A stretch of DNA of 64,000 nt, from the NCBI RefSeq assembly GCF_039555335.1, contig NC_092628.1, positions 80,192,315 through 80,256,314 of the forward strand, read 5' to 3'. The DNA comes from Amphiura filiformis. Taxonomy: Eukaryota; Echinodermata; Ophiuroidea; Amphilepidida; Amphiuridae. Shown here in pieces: positions 33,801 through 48,800 of this stretch (its first letter is position 1; each line of letters begins with the position of its first letter). Under the pieces are notes generated by a model, which saw only the letters and a program-made list of their open reading frames with translations, made no database searches and was not told where the DNA came from. The position numbers and the translations under genes were made by a program.

Positions 33801-36800
33801 GATATGATATCATATTGAGAAATAACATTCATTGCTTCATCTCTTTTTTAGATTTGCCAATGTTGTTGGTTATTTGTGTCTTGTTTTTGTAAAATTTAAT
33901 CTAAGTTTAAAAAAAAATGAAACAAGCATAGAGGTACTCATCATTCTTTTTCCCCTTTGTTTGAATTGTTTTTGTCAGGACTTTTTGCAAGGTTTGTTAA
34001 CCAAAAACCCCAGTCGGCGGTTATCATGGCCAAACTTGCTTCATCACCCATATGTAACAGACGGAGTCACAGGTAAGCAGGATATGAAATTATTGTATGT
34101 TTGGAAAACAAACTCCATAGATTGTTACTAACATGTCTAAATTCCTGTATAAAATCTGTGATGACAGTTGGTGAAGTAATGTGGCATATAGGCCTATTCA
34201 TCCTGATAAGCAGTTAAAATGCTACAGGGAAACAAGTGACCTGAAGCATGTTCTTTTTCATCTGATGGTGAGCAAAACTTTCATCAGACCAACCTGCAAA
34301 GTCTATTTCCATTTGGTATAGAAGTCTTACTCTATGTACGTAATCTGCTCCTGTGAAATGAGCTTACAATGTTGAATTGATTTTGTTTGTTTGAAGACAC
34401 CTTTATTGGCAGTGGCATGTACTTTGTGAATGGGGACATAATATGCTGTACTCTGTATTCAATTCTGTCCCCATTCACAAAGGACATACCACTGCCAATG
34501 TTTCTTCAAATAAAGAACATCAACTCAATAGTTGGAACACCTTGAAAATCCCAATTGTGACTATACACTCATTTCGTGGGAGCAGGTCACATATTATCAA
34601 TCCTTTACAAATATTTGAGGTGTTTTAATTTGCCTTGACAAAGAGGTCATACTGGTTTCCTTTAGGGAACAACCCAAAAGTTCGATGAAGCCCTATAAAC
34701 GAAAGTCCTTTCGTTAGAAGGCTAACCCCCTCCCCTCTAACGTAAGTGACAATTATCGAAAATTCCAACCGTACCCGTATTCATATAGGATACAGGGGCC
34801 GTCGCTATATGGTGCATGGGGTTGTGGAGGGGTGTGACTAGGATATGCTACGATATTGATCATGTTTATGGAAGAAACGAATATTGCATTCTATTTTAAA
34901 ATATTTTTCTTCATTTTCTTTTTTGGAACGGAAAAAAATAGGACTTTAAAAAAAGTGGTATCAAATTGTCGACATCATTCGCCAAAGATTAGAAAAGGTT
35001 GCCAGAAAACGTTTAAATGTCAGGTTATATAAAGGGTATATAAAGGGTAAGAAACATTTTCCTATTCAACTTTTAAAACATTTTTGATAACCTCCTGCAA
35101 ATATTCTAACATAATGTTCTTTAAAAAATATTTTACAATAACATTTTGAAAACATTTTAGAAATAGTTTTGTTATGTGTCTTCATATATAACGTTTCAAA
35201 ACGTTTTCATGACCTTTTTATAACCAGGGGGATGAGACTGCTTGAGTCAGGTTAAATGTCGGGACCTAGGTCACAATTTGAGAAAAGATGATATACCACT
35301 ACGGCCATTTGCGGAAGTAACAAGCCACGCCTTGTGATAGCAAGATGATTAATATCCTGCATATTATATTATGCCTCATCAGTTACTTCATATAGCTGAT
35401 TTACTATAGAATAGTTCTTATACCATAAAATATATTTAAAATATTTTATCATATTGATTAAATGTGACCAAATGCCGGGAAATAATCTGACCTATGTCAG
35501 TTCAGTTCGTAGAGATGATATTTTCAGTCGCAATTCCCAGATATCGAAGTTCCCTGGTATAACCTGACAGTTTAATATTATTAAAAAAGTTTTTACCAAA
35601 ACCAAAACCCCAAAATAACATGCTTGCTGGGGTGTCAGGACGTTTCGCCCCACACCAGTACATACCACTACCAGTTCGCCCCAATACACGTACATACTGC
35701 GACCAGTTCGCCCCAATACACGTACATACCACGACAAGTTCGCCCCAATTGACTCACTGTGTAAACTGTAAAGTGCCGTGAATGCAGTGCATGCGGTCAT
35801 ATGGCCAATCAATACAACTTCCAATTGTTTGCATTTATATTCATGTATTATGGAATAATCAATACGACCTATTCATATAATAATAATTAATACGGTATTA
35901 TAGTAAACATTATAGTATTATTATTATTTTCTTATGATAACAATAAAAAATAACTATCATTTTAATATTATTAATAGTACTAGTATATATTAATCATATC
36001 GTAATTATTATTATATTATTGAATCACTTTACATTGTGTTGTTTAATTTGTTTATTTACTGTAGGCCTATGTCTTTGTAAACAAATTAATTTTTGACGGA
36101 TGTTCTATGAATTTTATGCCATTAAAATGTATTTATGTATTTTATGAATTTGTCATGTTTTTACAATCCATTCACGTTAAGTAACTAATACTAATGTATA
36201 TTTTCAGTAGACAGTATGCAGTGCTGTTTTTAAATAAATGTTGAGTATTTGTAACAATTTGGCTGGTGATATATATAAACGTGTAATGCTATGAATTTGT
36301 TTAGAAACCCATGTGATTCAGCCCGAGATTCAGTTGAGCTGACTATGTTTATGTTATGAAAACATTTTATTTTTGATCATGTACTTTTCCATCCATATGG
36401 GTTTTTGTTACTTATCTATTTTATCGAGTATGTTTTTACGACCCGAGAATTACGGGCGTGTTTTGAAATGTGACGTAGGCCTATATTGGGAGGCACGCGA
36501 AGAAGAAAAAAGTTGGGATTTTGTTTGCAAAACTGATTAAAGCCCAGTAGGCCTATTAATGATTTCGGTCAAATTTTAATTTGGTTATCCTTTGGCAAAA
36601 TATTATTAGTAACGAGCTCCTTTACCCACATCCAAAGACCCGTCCTTCTTTTTTTTTGTGGAAAAAGTCAGATCTGCAGGCAGCCAAAAGATTTAATGGT
36701 GTCTTGCAGTGCATGCAGCATGCGTTTGAACGTACATTGATTTCTGACGTTGTAGGCATACTAAACCTTTTAAAAACAACTATTTTTATACACCCTCCAC

Positions 36801-39800
36801 CCCAAGTTACACAACGCACACCTTCATGAACAGTATTGAACAGAATAAAAGAATTGAGCGCGAATTGGAAAATGTTACTTTTATGCGCGCATAAATCCGA
36901 ATGTGTTTTCTTTCCGCTATAATTCAAATGGAAAATATTTCCCATTTAATTCTTTTACAACATAATATAGGGCCTAAAGCCACGATTTCTCCGTGTTACG
37001 AAATTAAAATCCGTGTTACAAATTGGACGATTTCCGTGATTTTCCGTTTTCCAATAATTATAAAGCACTGAAAATTGAAAACAAACATGTTTTATAAGTG
37101 TATTTTGTATTACCCTTTACTGTAGTAGGCCTAGAATTAATGCTAAAATGGGTTGTTTAATGGTTGATTACTGCCAAATAATCACTTTTCTTTGTTTTAT
37201 TTTGCAAATCAACACAACAGTTAGACATTTTACACAGTTTTTACAATTTTGTGGCATTTTCAAATTTCCGTGGGCAAACCCGATTTCCGTGAATATTTCC
37301 GCTTTTCCGTATCACGGAGAAATCGTGGCTTTAAGGTAGCTGTGTACTCTCAGATACGCATGTAGTAAAAGTGCCATAACTTTGTTATTATTCACGCAAG
37401 ACATATAAAAGTATACATTTTTATGAAGGCAAGACATCAATGAATATCAATATAAGTACAGTTTTGGTGTAAAAACTACAATTATGAAGAAAATCACAAA
37501 AAAGTGAATTTTTGGCAATTTAATTATACTACAACAAAAGAAATATACACTCTTTCCAAAAATTTTCGTTTTTCTTTTTTCTTAATCTTGAGGCACCATT
37601 AACGGTTTTTTTAGTTTTTTGATATTGGCCTTATTTTTGAGATATTGACCATATAAGGCATCAAAATGAACTTTTTAAAATTCACAAACGCCTATTTGCA
37701 CAAAATGATGCCTAAAATCGAAATAGACCAAAATATAAAAAAAATAAGAAAACCGTTTCTTAAATCGATCTAGACTATGCCATAGTCGATTTTTGATAAA
37801 TAAAAATGTTATTAATCATGATGAACGCATTCAGTTGAACTCGAAATTATACTGATATTTAGTAGGCCTACATCAAAATACTAGTATAAAATGGTTATGA
37901 AAAGGTTTAGGCTACCGGTATATAATTATATTTGTGACAGTAAAAGTAAAGTATAGGCCCTACGTAGGCTTATATTATTCAATGCAACATATCATAATGG
38001 CATAATTATAATGACACTTCAATACTGAACAATTCTAATTTTAGAATCTGCCAGTTTATTATCCGAAAAACCGACTATGGACTTTCACTTTTAAGCAGAA
38101 GTTTACCCCGGGACTCTCACACTGTCAATCATACTTGTGTATCAATAAAATCTAACCACAAGACTAAGCATGGTGGTACAATACGCGCTAGATGCATACG
38201 TTCATCCACCAGCACAAAAGCGCCGCATTCCCTAGATAGTTGTGTACCATGTATAGTTATAATGGTACCAGTACGCTGTCGGGAGGATTTAAACAATAAC
38301 GAGATCTGGGCGACCAATCACAAGCCAGATTCATTTTTAAAGATGCATTACATCATCACCAATTTTAGTTAGGCCAGAAATTGGCCTAACTCTCAAGGCA
38401 AAGTCAGTAGTCCACTTGGGAAGCTAACAAACAGAGGGCGTCACGGTGACTGAAAAAGATCAGTTGTGAAAATCTATCAATTGTGCACTCATTAATTAAA
38501 TCAGAGTTTTAAGCTTAAATGTAATAGCCAGAGTAGTGCACAATTGGCAAGTGGACTACGGAGAAGTCTAAAATCGATCATGCTTTTTATGATGAGCATA
38601 AATGCTTACCTATAGATCAGGGACGGATTTAAGCAGTGGCCCGGTGGCCCGGGGCCAGTGGATTTTGCATCGGGCCAGTAAACTTCCAACAACGCTGGCC
38701 CGGCGGCGTTATTTCTTTCTGCAACCATAATGGGCGCAATGCGATAACACATAGTACATACATGTAATTATAGGCCTATGAGGCTAGATATAACACGAGT
38801 TTATTACCATTATTATTTCCTCTTACTTAATAAAATAAAAAGCAATCGATAGAATTAAAATTCTACAACGGTTTACCTGGGGTTCAACCCACAATCTATG
38901 TATCCATAGTCCAATGCCTACACGACTGTGCTATGATTCACAGTGCCAGAAAGGTGTTTGTTTATGATACTTATTGATTACGGAATAAAGTGCATACACA
39001 CAATATACTATTACTAGTATATTAGTACTATTAAATACGATATAATCCTAACCCCAACCCTAACCCCTAACCCTAACCCTAACCCTAATCCCCCTAACCC
39101 CACCCCCCTACCCCTAACCCTAACCCTAATCCTACCCTAACCCTAACCCTTACCCTAAACCCTAAACCCTAACCCTAAACCCTAAACCCTAACCCTAAAC
39201 CCTAAACCCTAACCATAACCCCTAACCCCTAACCCGTACCCTAACCCTAACCATAAGACCCTAACCCTGACAATAATTAACCTTGCCTCGGACTATGCGG
39301 TTAGTGGTATATTGCGGCCCATTATGGTTGCAGAAAGAAATTAAGCGGCCCGGCGGGCCACTAGATTTTTGAGCCAACACATAATGAGACAAGATATAAT
39401 CAGTCATGGACATTATATACACAGTTTCTGCTCCACCCTGTCACCTGTAATTTATATCTTTATTCAATGATTTTTTGTATATTCTTATTCTTGCATTGCT
39501 AGCAAGTTGGAAATATACGGCCCCTTTTGACGGCGAGTAGGCCTACGTAGCCTACTACTTCCAACACTTTCCTACTTTATTTGAAGATGATAGCGATACC
39601 GCAAATACCGCATATTGAACCTTTGTGAACTTTTGGAACTAAAAAAGTGACCAGTAACTACGAGGGCAACATGCCCCAGGCGCCACACATTATTATGTTT
39701 TGGATCCAATATTTTCACACATCAAGCACCCAGATTTGGAAGTTATACGAAGTGGTCCTTTGTTACCAAAAATAAATAGATGTTTGAATTGGTGAATTGG

Positions 39801-42800
39801 CGCAATGGTACCTGCGTTGCATATTTTAGTATGAATTCAATAAAATAAATACCGTAACCACTCGATGAACAATTAAGACAGGTATACTCGACTGACAAAT
39901 TACATTGATTAACATTTTGAGCAAGTTTGAATGGGGTGAAACTGAGTTCGCTCTTACTTTCAGAAAATCTAGAAAATTAAATTAGAGGAATTAATTATTT
40001 GCGGTCATGGGTATTTCGGGGGCAAAATTGTGATATAAAATTGGATCGATTGAGCCCATTGGTCGAGCATGGTACCAAGATTTTCAAACGCCGTGGCGTT
40101 TACTCAGAACAGCAATTTTGTGTATTCGGCACTCTGTCGTGTTCATAACGATATAATCATGATATTCCGGGAATAATTATGCCAGCTTATGTATTAGCGT
40201 ATGATATAAATCAATAAAATAAGGCCGACATTTGTATTAACATCATCGAGTTAAAACATCCCGCCTTAAAATTGTTGGCATATTGAGAGGATTAGGACAC
40301 ATCGCATACAATGTAAGATGTCCCGTGGTGTTTAAATCAATCATAATTAGTCTGTGATTGACAGGCAAGTTGCAGAAATTAAGAACAAAATGAATCATGA
40401 TAACTGTCAATTACAATGTACAATATATCTGAAACATTATAAAATTATGATTATATAATTAAAATAATAGCATTTCAATTAAAGATATATATAATAATAA
40501 GTTATTGTAAAGAGTTGTAACGCCATATCAAGCTATATGAGGATGAATATATAATTATCTGAGACTAATATTTAAAAATTGTTATATCTTTGATTATTTT
40601 AGAACATCACAGTTTAGAATGACCAGAAAACTTTCCTGACAGTTGTTACTATAATAATATTTGGCAAAGAATAACCAAATTAAAATTTGACAGAAATCGT
40701 ATTAATACTGGGCTTTAACCAGTTTTTCAAACAAAATCATTGCATTTTTCTTCTTTGTGGCACTACCTCCGGGTCTTAATCAAATTGAGAGCATACTAGG
40801 CCTACTTGTCAAGCAATCGATCGTACATCAGTGTGTAAGGCACACGGCCGCGGGCCCGGGCAAGTTTTGAAAGTTTTGAACATCTCAAACTTATTTTAAC
40901 TGAGTTTGAGTCGGTAAAATAAAAATACACAAAACTCGCAAGAGTAAGAGTTTTTGTTGTTTTTATTTTCTTTTATATAATGTTTTGTTTTGCCATAGGC
41001 CTATATTATATAAATTATTACACTGGCGATTTATAAGTAATTTACATCATGTTTAACACTACTAGTACTATGCACGCTACGGCAACGTTATACACGGTGA
41101 GTCAATTGGGGCGAACTGGTCGTGGTATGTACGTGTATTGGGGCGAACTGGTCGTGGTATGTAATGTGTATTGGGTGAACTTTTTTGGGGCGAATAGGTT
41201 TCGAGGTGAGACGTCTCGCATTCCTTGCTTAGACAGCTGCTTTAAAAATGAACTTACATGACGTTGCAGGTGGCGAGTGCTGCACTCCATATTGATTTGA
41301 AATAATTTTGAAGAAACCACTGTAAAATGTCAATATCATACTTCGGAAAATACTAAAATTTGAAAATGATATATTAAATCCTTAAAAAAGATCAACTTTG
41401 ACCGATGTTTTAACTACTTTTTTTACAAACGTAATCGGACTTTCTGACCCCTCCCCACTAACGAAAGGACTTTCGTTTATAGGGCTTCATCGAACTTTTG
41501 GGTTGTTCCCTTACAAAGGTCTTTTAAGATCAATGATTAAGATTGTTTGTATTCTAATTATTGAAGATGAATTGTCAAGATATTTCATTTCTTAAGTGGT
41601 AAGTTTAATTTTCTTGTCCCTAGTATCTTCTTCACTGACCAGTCACTTGCCACAGCCATTCACAGAGGAGATGTCAGCTCAACAGAGAGCAGCTAAAGAA
41701 CAAGCTAAGAAATCTAAAGCTGTCACTGTACCTGCAGGGACAACTATTATGAGGAAACTCAAGGGTAGAGAACAAGCAGAAAAACAGGTAAGATGCATGT
41801 CTTGGTGGTACATTTTCATGATTTCAGTTGAAGGTGTGATGACTGAGAGCATAAATCCTTAAACATCAAATAAAGTTGATGATACTATTTAATACAGCGG
41901 TTCCTAAACTGGGTTACAACCCTTGGGGTCACTGCCTCTTTCAAAAGGTCACAGGACTTGCCAGAAATTGTTTTAAAGAATGCATCTCCATGCATTAAAT
42001 GCTGGGTACCATCGTATTGATTATGTAACACCATTTTGACTCATTTTAGCATTAAAATTGAACACTTTTGCACACATTTGTTCCAGTAAAGTTATTCAAG
42101 CCGCCGGTCAGCGGGATGACTTGGAAATTGTGCCCCCCTTGAAAATTTTGCCCAGTACAAAGTTAAGATAAGTTAGATATATTGGATGTTAATAAATAAG
42201 CAGTATGTACACTGGTGTAGATGTCTGATTCTCATGCAAGAGAATATTATTTTTCACACAGTGTGCTATTCTGAAATGGATGACAAAAACATGCCTATGT
42301 TTGATATGATATTGACTATGAACATCGATAAACAAACAATTGCCTCATCAAGTTGATTTTGATTGCTTACAGCCTCAAGACCCAAAACAAGATGCTTGGG
42401 CTAAGAAGAAAGAAGAGAAAGGGGCATCCAATGGTAGCAGCAAACCATCATCAGGAGGAGGAGCTAAAAGTGAGGAGGAACAATGGAGTAATGAGAAAGA
42501 AGTGGAACCTACTCCTAGAACAGACAGGATCTCACATGATTACAAACAGGAATTCCCTAGTGTAGAGGTGGAAAGTAGGAGAGTATTGAAGAAACAAGGG
42601 GGAAATGTCAGAAAGAGTATTGACCAGGTTAAATTACAGGAAGAGGTAGGTGATGAAGCAACTTGTACATGTAGGCAAGACTTATGGGTATTATTACGAT
42701 TAGCCAAGGGATAATAAGGAATAGGAGATTTTGATTTTCAGGATAGCATTAAAGTTAGGATTGGAAATAGTGTCCCTTGCTTCAAATTAACTACCCGTTA

Positions 42801-45800
42801 GTGTGTGGGGGGGTGCAAGCTTGTTGGCATGCACGCTTGAGTAAACAATTTCATTCAATGACTTGATATATTATATTTTGCATTAAAATAATCTTCCATA
42901 CAGGTCACTGGCAGTCTGTCTCACCCACCAGAAATGATCAATTTGTATTTCTAATACACACGAGCGAGTCTTCAAGAAAAATCTGAAATGTGATTATAGG
43001 GCACTGTTACTTCACAAGAAATCTGATCTTATGTAGGATAAGACAAGAAAAGAGGATAAGGTTAAGGACATGGAAATACTTCAATGTTGTGTTTCATATT
43101 TCCGTAGGAGGCTGATAGTGAAGATGAATGGGACACACTGTGTGATGCTACTGACCCTGAATCATGTGATCCTGAAAATGTGTTTAAGATGCTTCAAGAC
43201 AAAGCTTTTGTAAACCACTTATCTACTAGTCTTGAAAGCACTATCAAAGAGGTACTTCAAGGAATGCTAGAGGGCGCTTCAAGGCTTAGACTCATATTAA
43301 GAGTTGTGGGCAACTTGCTGGCTTTTAAAGGGTAGGTACCATATTAATTACTGTGAAAGTGTTGATTTTTATGCGTTAAAGTTTTATCGCTTTGCAGATT
43401 TTGAACTACTTAGCTTGTTTTTGAATTTGTGGTAGTTGTGTTGAGCACGAAAAGCGTGAAAATTGATGTTCCATGAAAATATCCACGTTTACAGTATGAC
43501 TGTATCATGATAAGGAACAACAACAAACAGAAGGGAACTCGGTGATCTTGGCTTTTTTCATAGATGCAAGTTGGGGCAATATGATTTAGATGTAGTAAAA
43601 CCAACAGAACCATCCCACCACTAGGCTCTCTGTGGATCCTCTTATGTTATCTTTTCAGAGGTGTAAGACTGAATCCCACAAACAATCATACTTCAACCGC
43701 ATTGTTCCCTTGTGGAACCAGCTGCCTCTGGAAACCAGATTATCCAATTCCATTTCTTCTTTCAAATATCAAGCTCTGGATTTTTTGAAGTCTCAATTTT
43801 ATTCCAAATTTGTTCCTTCTGATACCTGCACTTGGTTTTCTACTTGCCAGTGCCCAAATTGTAGGCCCATTTAAGGTCTTGACCCTGGCATTCCATTCTT
43901 TTTTCCAAATTATTTAGGTCTTTCCTAGGTGGGATGGTTCTAGAGGTGAATTTACACCTGTTTGTCCCAGCCTATTCGCTGGTCTTTTAACATGTTTTTT
44001 AAAAAAAGCTTTTATATTTATATTTTTCAAAATTTTGATGTGCAATAATTATATATATATACTAGTGATGAAGTCTAATAACTAAATATATAAATAAATA
44101 GAAGAAGAAAGACAGAAAATAGAGGCACTGAGAAATTGTGCTACCTTTGCTGTATGTTTTATGGATACCCACAAATTTTCAGATCCAACCCACTGACCAA
44201 TTGCAGCATTTGGCCAATGAATAGCTCTGAAATGTACAGTCAGCATAGCAAAACAAAGTGTATTTGGCCCTGAAACTCATGTCTTTGTGGCCCACAAGCA
44301 AAATAATATAGTTAAGAACCCTGGAAATCTGGACTAGATTCAATACAATGATTATACCATTAATGGTTTATGGTTTTCTCTCCACAGGTCTGTTGAAACT
44401 TTGATGGAGTTTTGCACTGCTGTAGGTGTTCCTAGTAAAATTCTTGACCTGTTGGATGAACTGAAAGAAAATGCAGCAGTCAAAGAGGTGAGTAGGTTGG
44501 GCTTGGAGAACACATGCATTCATACATGGATTTATTAGGTATGTTTCACCTAATTTCAAATCACTCTGTTTATGATGGATATCAGAAATAGTTACATTAC
44601 AGCTACTACCAAAATAACAGATCATATCTGTACTTACAGTATTTTTCAAAGACCTATCGCACTGACTGACCACATCACATGAAAAAACTAAGTCGTGCCT
44701 GTGTCACACAATGCTACGCAGCTTGTTCAGCAAATGAGGTACCCGATGTGATGACGACTTGATTCAATTAGCCAATCAGAACCCAACTTACTGTTTACAC
44801 AGTAAACAGCGCCAACATTGGGCAGTACGAAAGGTGTTTGCAAATAGGTGTAGTTTTGAATATCCAAACAAAACAAGGAGAGATTGGTCATGAGTTAACA
44901 CTTATTACCCTATACTTTTTGAAACTGACTGGAAGCTACATGTGCGGTTATGGCTGTGTTTACATGGGACTGATGGCTTACTAAAGCTTGTTTCGCTTTA
45001 AGTTGGTTAGAGACATCTAAATATGTCTCTGAATGTGAGAGCGTTCCGATTGTGTTACCTTTACCCACAAGCATATGATTCCGAGAGGGGGACATTCTTT
45101 TAAAGGCTGCTGTGCACCCTAAAACGGGCCTAAAACTGCGCCAAACTGGCAGCAACATGGGGTATAGCAATAACTCTTTATATTTTGTTATTTTCAGCAA
45201 CCATGGTATGCACATATAGTCACTGACCTGGTTGGAATACTCATAGCTTATACAGTGTCAGAAATAGCAGTGGAGATGACTCTTGAAAGGTATACCAATT
45301 CAGAAAATAATATCTTAAAGAGCTTCATGCACATCTAGGGTATGACAGTTTCGTTTGATATAAATACAATACAATAGTGATCCTTGAAGAGATCATTACA
45401 AGTCCCATCCAGTTACAATATTGTTAATATGATGAGGGCCATTAAAGAGATGTTTGATTTAACACCAAGGCATAGGTAAATCCTGCTCATATTTTAATAA
45501 AGTAATAAATTAAATGTTTATCATTTATATGAAGCATTTTATCATCTGCAAAGTCACATAATAATATCTGACCTCAGTAAAAAATAATATAATTTCTGGA
45601 TCTAATACATTACATGTTGAATTTCCCAGAAGGATAAGTAGGTAAATAGAAATTCAACACCAGATTGTCCACATCAGTTGAGCATGTTGAGACTTATTTG
45701 CATCTCTATAATGTCTATAATGACACCATTTTGTTTTTAGAATGCTTAGTGTTTGTTCTGTATTACATGTACACATAATATAATGTACTTAATTTTTTTA

Positions 45801-48800
45801 AATACTTTAGTGCTAAAGAAATATTGGAATCATCTTTGAGGTTCTCTGGTTTGTTACCATGGTTACTGAATATGAAGCAAGACGAGACACTCGCATTGAG
45901 AGCACAGGCCATTTTTGTAAGTATTTTTTGTTTAAAACATTAGACTTCAATTATTGTAGGTAAAGATATATTTGATTCATAAAATTTAATTCAGCATGTC
46001 TCAAGAGCTCAGATTTAATCAATAATGATGGTCCATGCAATACAATAATGTGTAATGATAAAGTGGGTTGATGTTCAAGGGGAAAAAGAAAGTGCTAGCA
46101 TATTTCACAAATGCCGCAGTTGAATCTTGTGTACTAAACTAATTCCTCATGGTGTTTACTGATGTCACTACCAAACTTAAAGTGAAAAAGGTCAGTCTAA
46201 TAGTCATACTAATGTACTGAAGAGCTGATTTGCTATTCTTTTGCCAGATTTTTTGTGAAGCTAAAGAATCACCTCATACTAATTTGTGACATGATTTGGT
46301 CCATGGAGGCCAGAGGCATTTGAAATTGAGATAAAGGAAAATATATATGGAGTAAAAAATTTCTCAACTTTAGAACTAGTAACACACAACATAAGATAAT
46401 GTTGTCATAACATCATAAGATGAAGTTATGACAACGTTCTGACAATATTGTGTGTTGGCTGGGCAATTATAGTGAATCAATTTTCAAAAATGCCTCCTTT
46501 GGCTTCCATGGACCAGATCGTGTCAATTTCATATAATGATTTATGAAAGCAATCAAGTCTCTTTTTTTTCTTGACAGTGTTTTATATATCAATGTGAGAC
46601 AGCAGACAGGTGTCCTCCTGAGTTCTGCTATGGGTTTTATAATGGTGTCGCTACTAACCATGCAGATGTAGTCCCAGCTCTATTAGCATCACTCAAGGAG
46701 GATGAGGCAGTTATGAAGAAACTTCAAAGTACGATAGCAAAATATATATGTACAGGGCTGGATTTACCATAGGGCCAGATGGGCCCGGGCCCAGGGCCCC
46801 CAAAATTGCCCTGTGCAGTGTGCATCTTCCATTTTAGCCGAAAAACAAAAAATAGTGTCAAAAATTGCAAAAATTTTCGCGCTCACTGGGTTATTGTATA
46901 TGGCAAAATTCAGCTTCAATTTGGGCTAAAATAGTTTAAAATTGAAATTTTTTTCGCGCGCTTGCGCGTAAATGTCCTAGTAAAGTAGTAAAAACTTTGC
47001 CACTTGAGTGCCCATGTCTTCCTCACGGTGCGATTGGGGCCTCCAAATTTTGGCCTGGCCCAGGGTCCCCAAAAAGGTAAATTCGGCCCTGTATATATGT
47101 ACAATATTTGTCAGAATTTCATACCTGATGAACAGTAGTGCTAATCTTGATTATTGTTAAAATAAAGGCAGCAATCCAGAGTTCAATGGATCAAAGGCAG
47201 CAATCCAGAGTTCAATGGATCAAATCCAACTTTGGGTCGATCCTTCATGTAATTATTTCGTGTAATCTAATCCTAACTCTAATCCTAACCCTAACCCTAA
47301 GCCTAATCCTAACCCTAATCCTAACCCTAACCCTAATCCTAACCCTAATCCTAACCCTAAACTAACCCTAACTCTAACCCTAACCCTAATTTCGTGTAAA
47401 ATTACATGAAGGAATAACCTCAACTGGTCAGGAATAACCTCAACTTTGGCCATTGTTTGCTCCCCTTCATTTTTTTTAACTTTACTTTTTAAGCTGTAAA
47501 TTTTGTTTGACAAAGGCTTCTTTTTTTTAAATTTATTTATTTTTATTTATTTTTTCTAAATTTTATTATTTTTTTTGCAAAAAAAAGGGGGAAAAGTCAG
47601 GGTCGGGCCTTATTTTAGGGTCGGTGGGGTTACTCCAATCAAACTTTTTTTAGGCCTAATGAAAACAAGATATTCCTGAAAAAAATTGGTGTCAGTTCCA
47701 ATTTACAATGTAATTATTATTTGAATGTAATGTTAAAGATGGAATTACATGAGAAGTTTTGCACTGCAGCACTGACAGGAACATTTAGTGGTAGTTCATT
47801 TATCATTAAATAATTATTCACTTACATACGTGTTTTGGCGCAGCGTCAGCCTTCTATTCTAGCTAAAAACGTTTTAAAAATAAAAAATATGCAAATGAGG
47901 TAACTAATTTGCAAATTTTGCAACAAAAATCACATGGGATCTTAAGACTGCACCTTACCATTGCTTACCACCATCCCACCAAGTTAAATCTCTATACGCC
48001 TCACCACTTCTAATAATGGCAAAACGCCTTTTAAAAATAAACAAATATGCAAATGAGGTGGCTAATTTGAATATTTTGCAACAAAAATCATGTGGGATCT
48101 TAAGACTGCCCCTTTACCACCACCATACCAAGTTACATCTATATACCCCCTACCAGTTCCGAAAAATGGCAAAAAGCGTTTTTAAAAATAGAAAAAAAAG
48201 GAAAATGAGGTGGCTGATTTGCATATTTTGTGACAAAAATAGCATCTGATCTTAAGACTGCTCTTAACCATCACCCCACCAAATTACATTTCTATATGCC
48301 TCACCAGTTCGAAAAATGGCCAAAAGCAATTAACAAATAAATAAATAGGCAAATGTACTGACTAACTTGCATATATCTTGCGACAAAAATTGCATCGGAT
48401 CTTACGACTGCCACTTACCACAACCTCATCAAGTTACATCCCTATACATCTTCGAAATGGCAACAACAAAAAAACACCCAAAAACAATTTTTAAGTTAAA
48501 TATGCAAATTAGCTACCTAATTTACGCCAAAACTTGCGCATCAAGTCTTATCGCATCCACTTACCACCACCCTACCAAGTTATACCCCAATACACCTCAC
48601 CAGCTCCGAGAAACTGCCGCTTACCACAACCTCATCAAGTTACATCAATATCGCCTCACCAGTTCTTGAAATGGCAAAAAAAAAAAAACCATAAAAATTT
48701 TTTAAGTTAAATATGCAAATCGGCTACCTAATTTGCATATTTTAGCGCCAAAAATGCATCAAATCTTAGGGCAGCCACTTACCACCACCCTACCAAGTTA

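Larger units (their letters stand above)
34664..41511. mobile_element. 6.8-kb element with long, interrupted terminal inverted repeats
   Basis: The outermost 50-odd bp are identical inverted repeats, starting AGGGAACAACCCAAAAGTTC and including CTATAAACGAAAGTCC. Further inverted blocks lie inside. CCAGTTCGCCCCAATACACG is found around 35690-35760, with its complement at 41100-41165. 'TCAAATTTTAATTTGGTTAT' with AAAGCCCAGTA is found around 36540-36595, with its complement at about 40670-40720. The arms thus extend 0.9-1.9 kb with indels. No transposase was recognised and no target duplication is clear. The whole element sits in one STK36 intron and hosts smaller insertions. Confidence 0.7.

Noticed and set aside
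38619-39375. True chromosome end
   Set aside because: The telomere repeats are degenerate, internal, flanked by inverted arms and lie within an STK36 intron, so they are interstitial.
47138-47513. Open frames rich in Leu-Thr-Leu or Gly-Leu across 47.25-47.4 kb
   Set aside because: Translations of the telomere-like CCCTAA repeat; repetitive and not protein-like.
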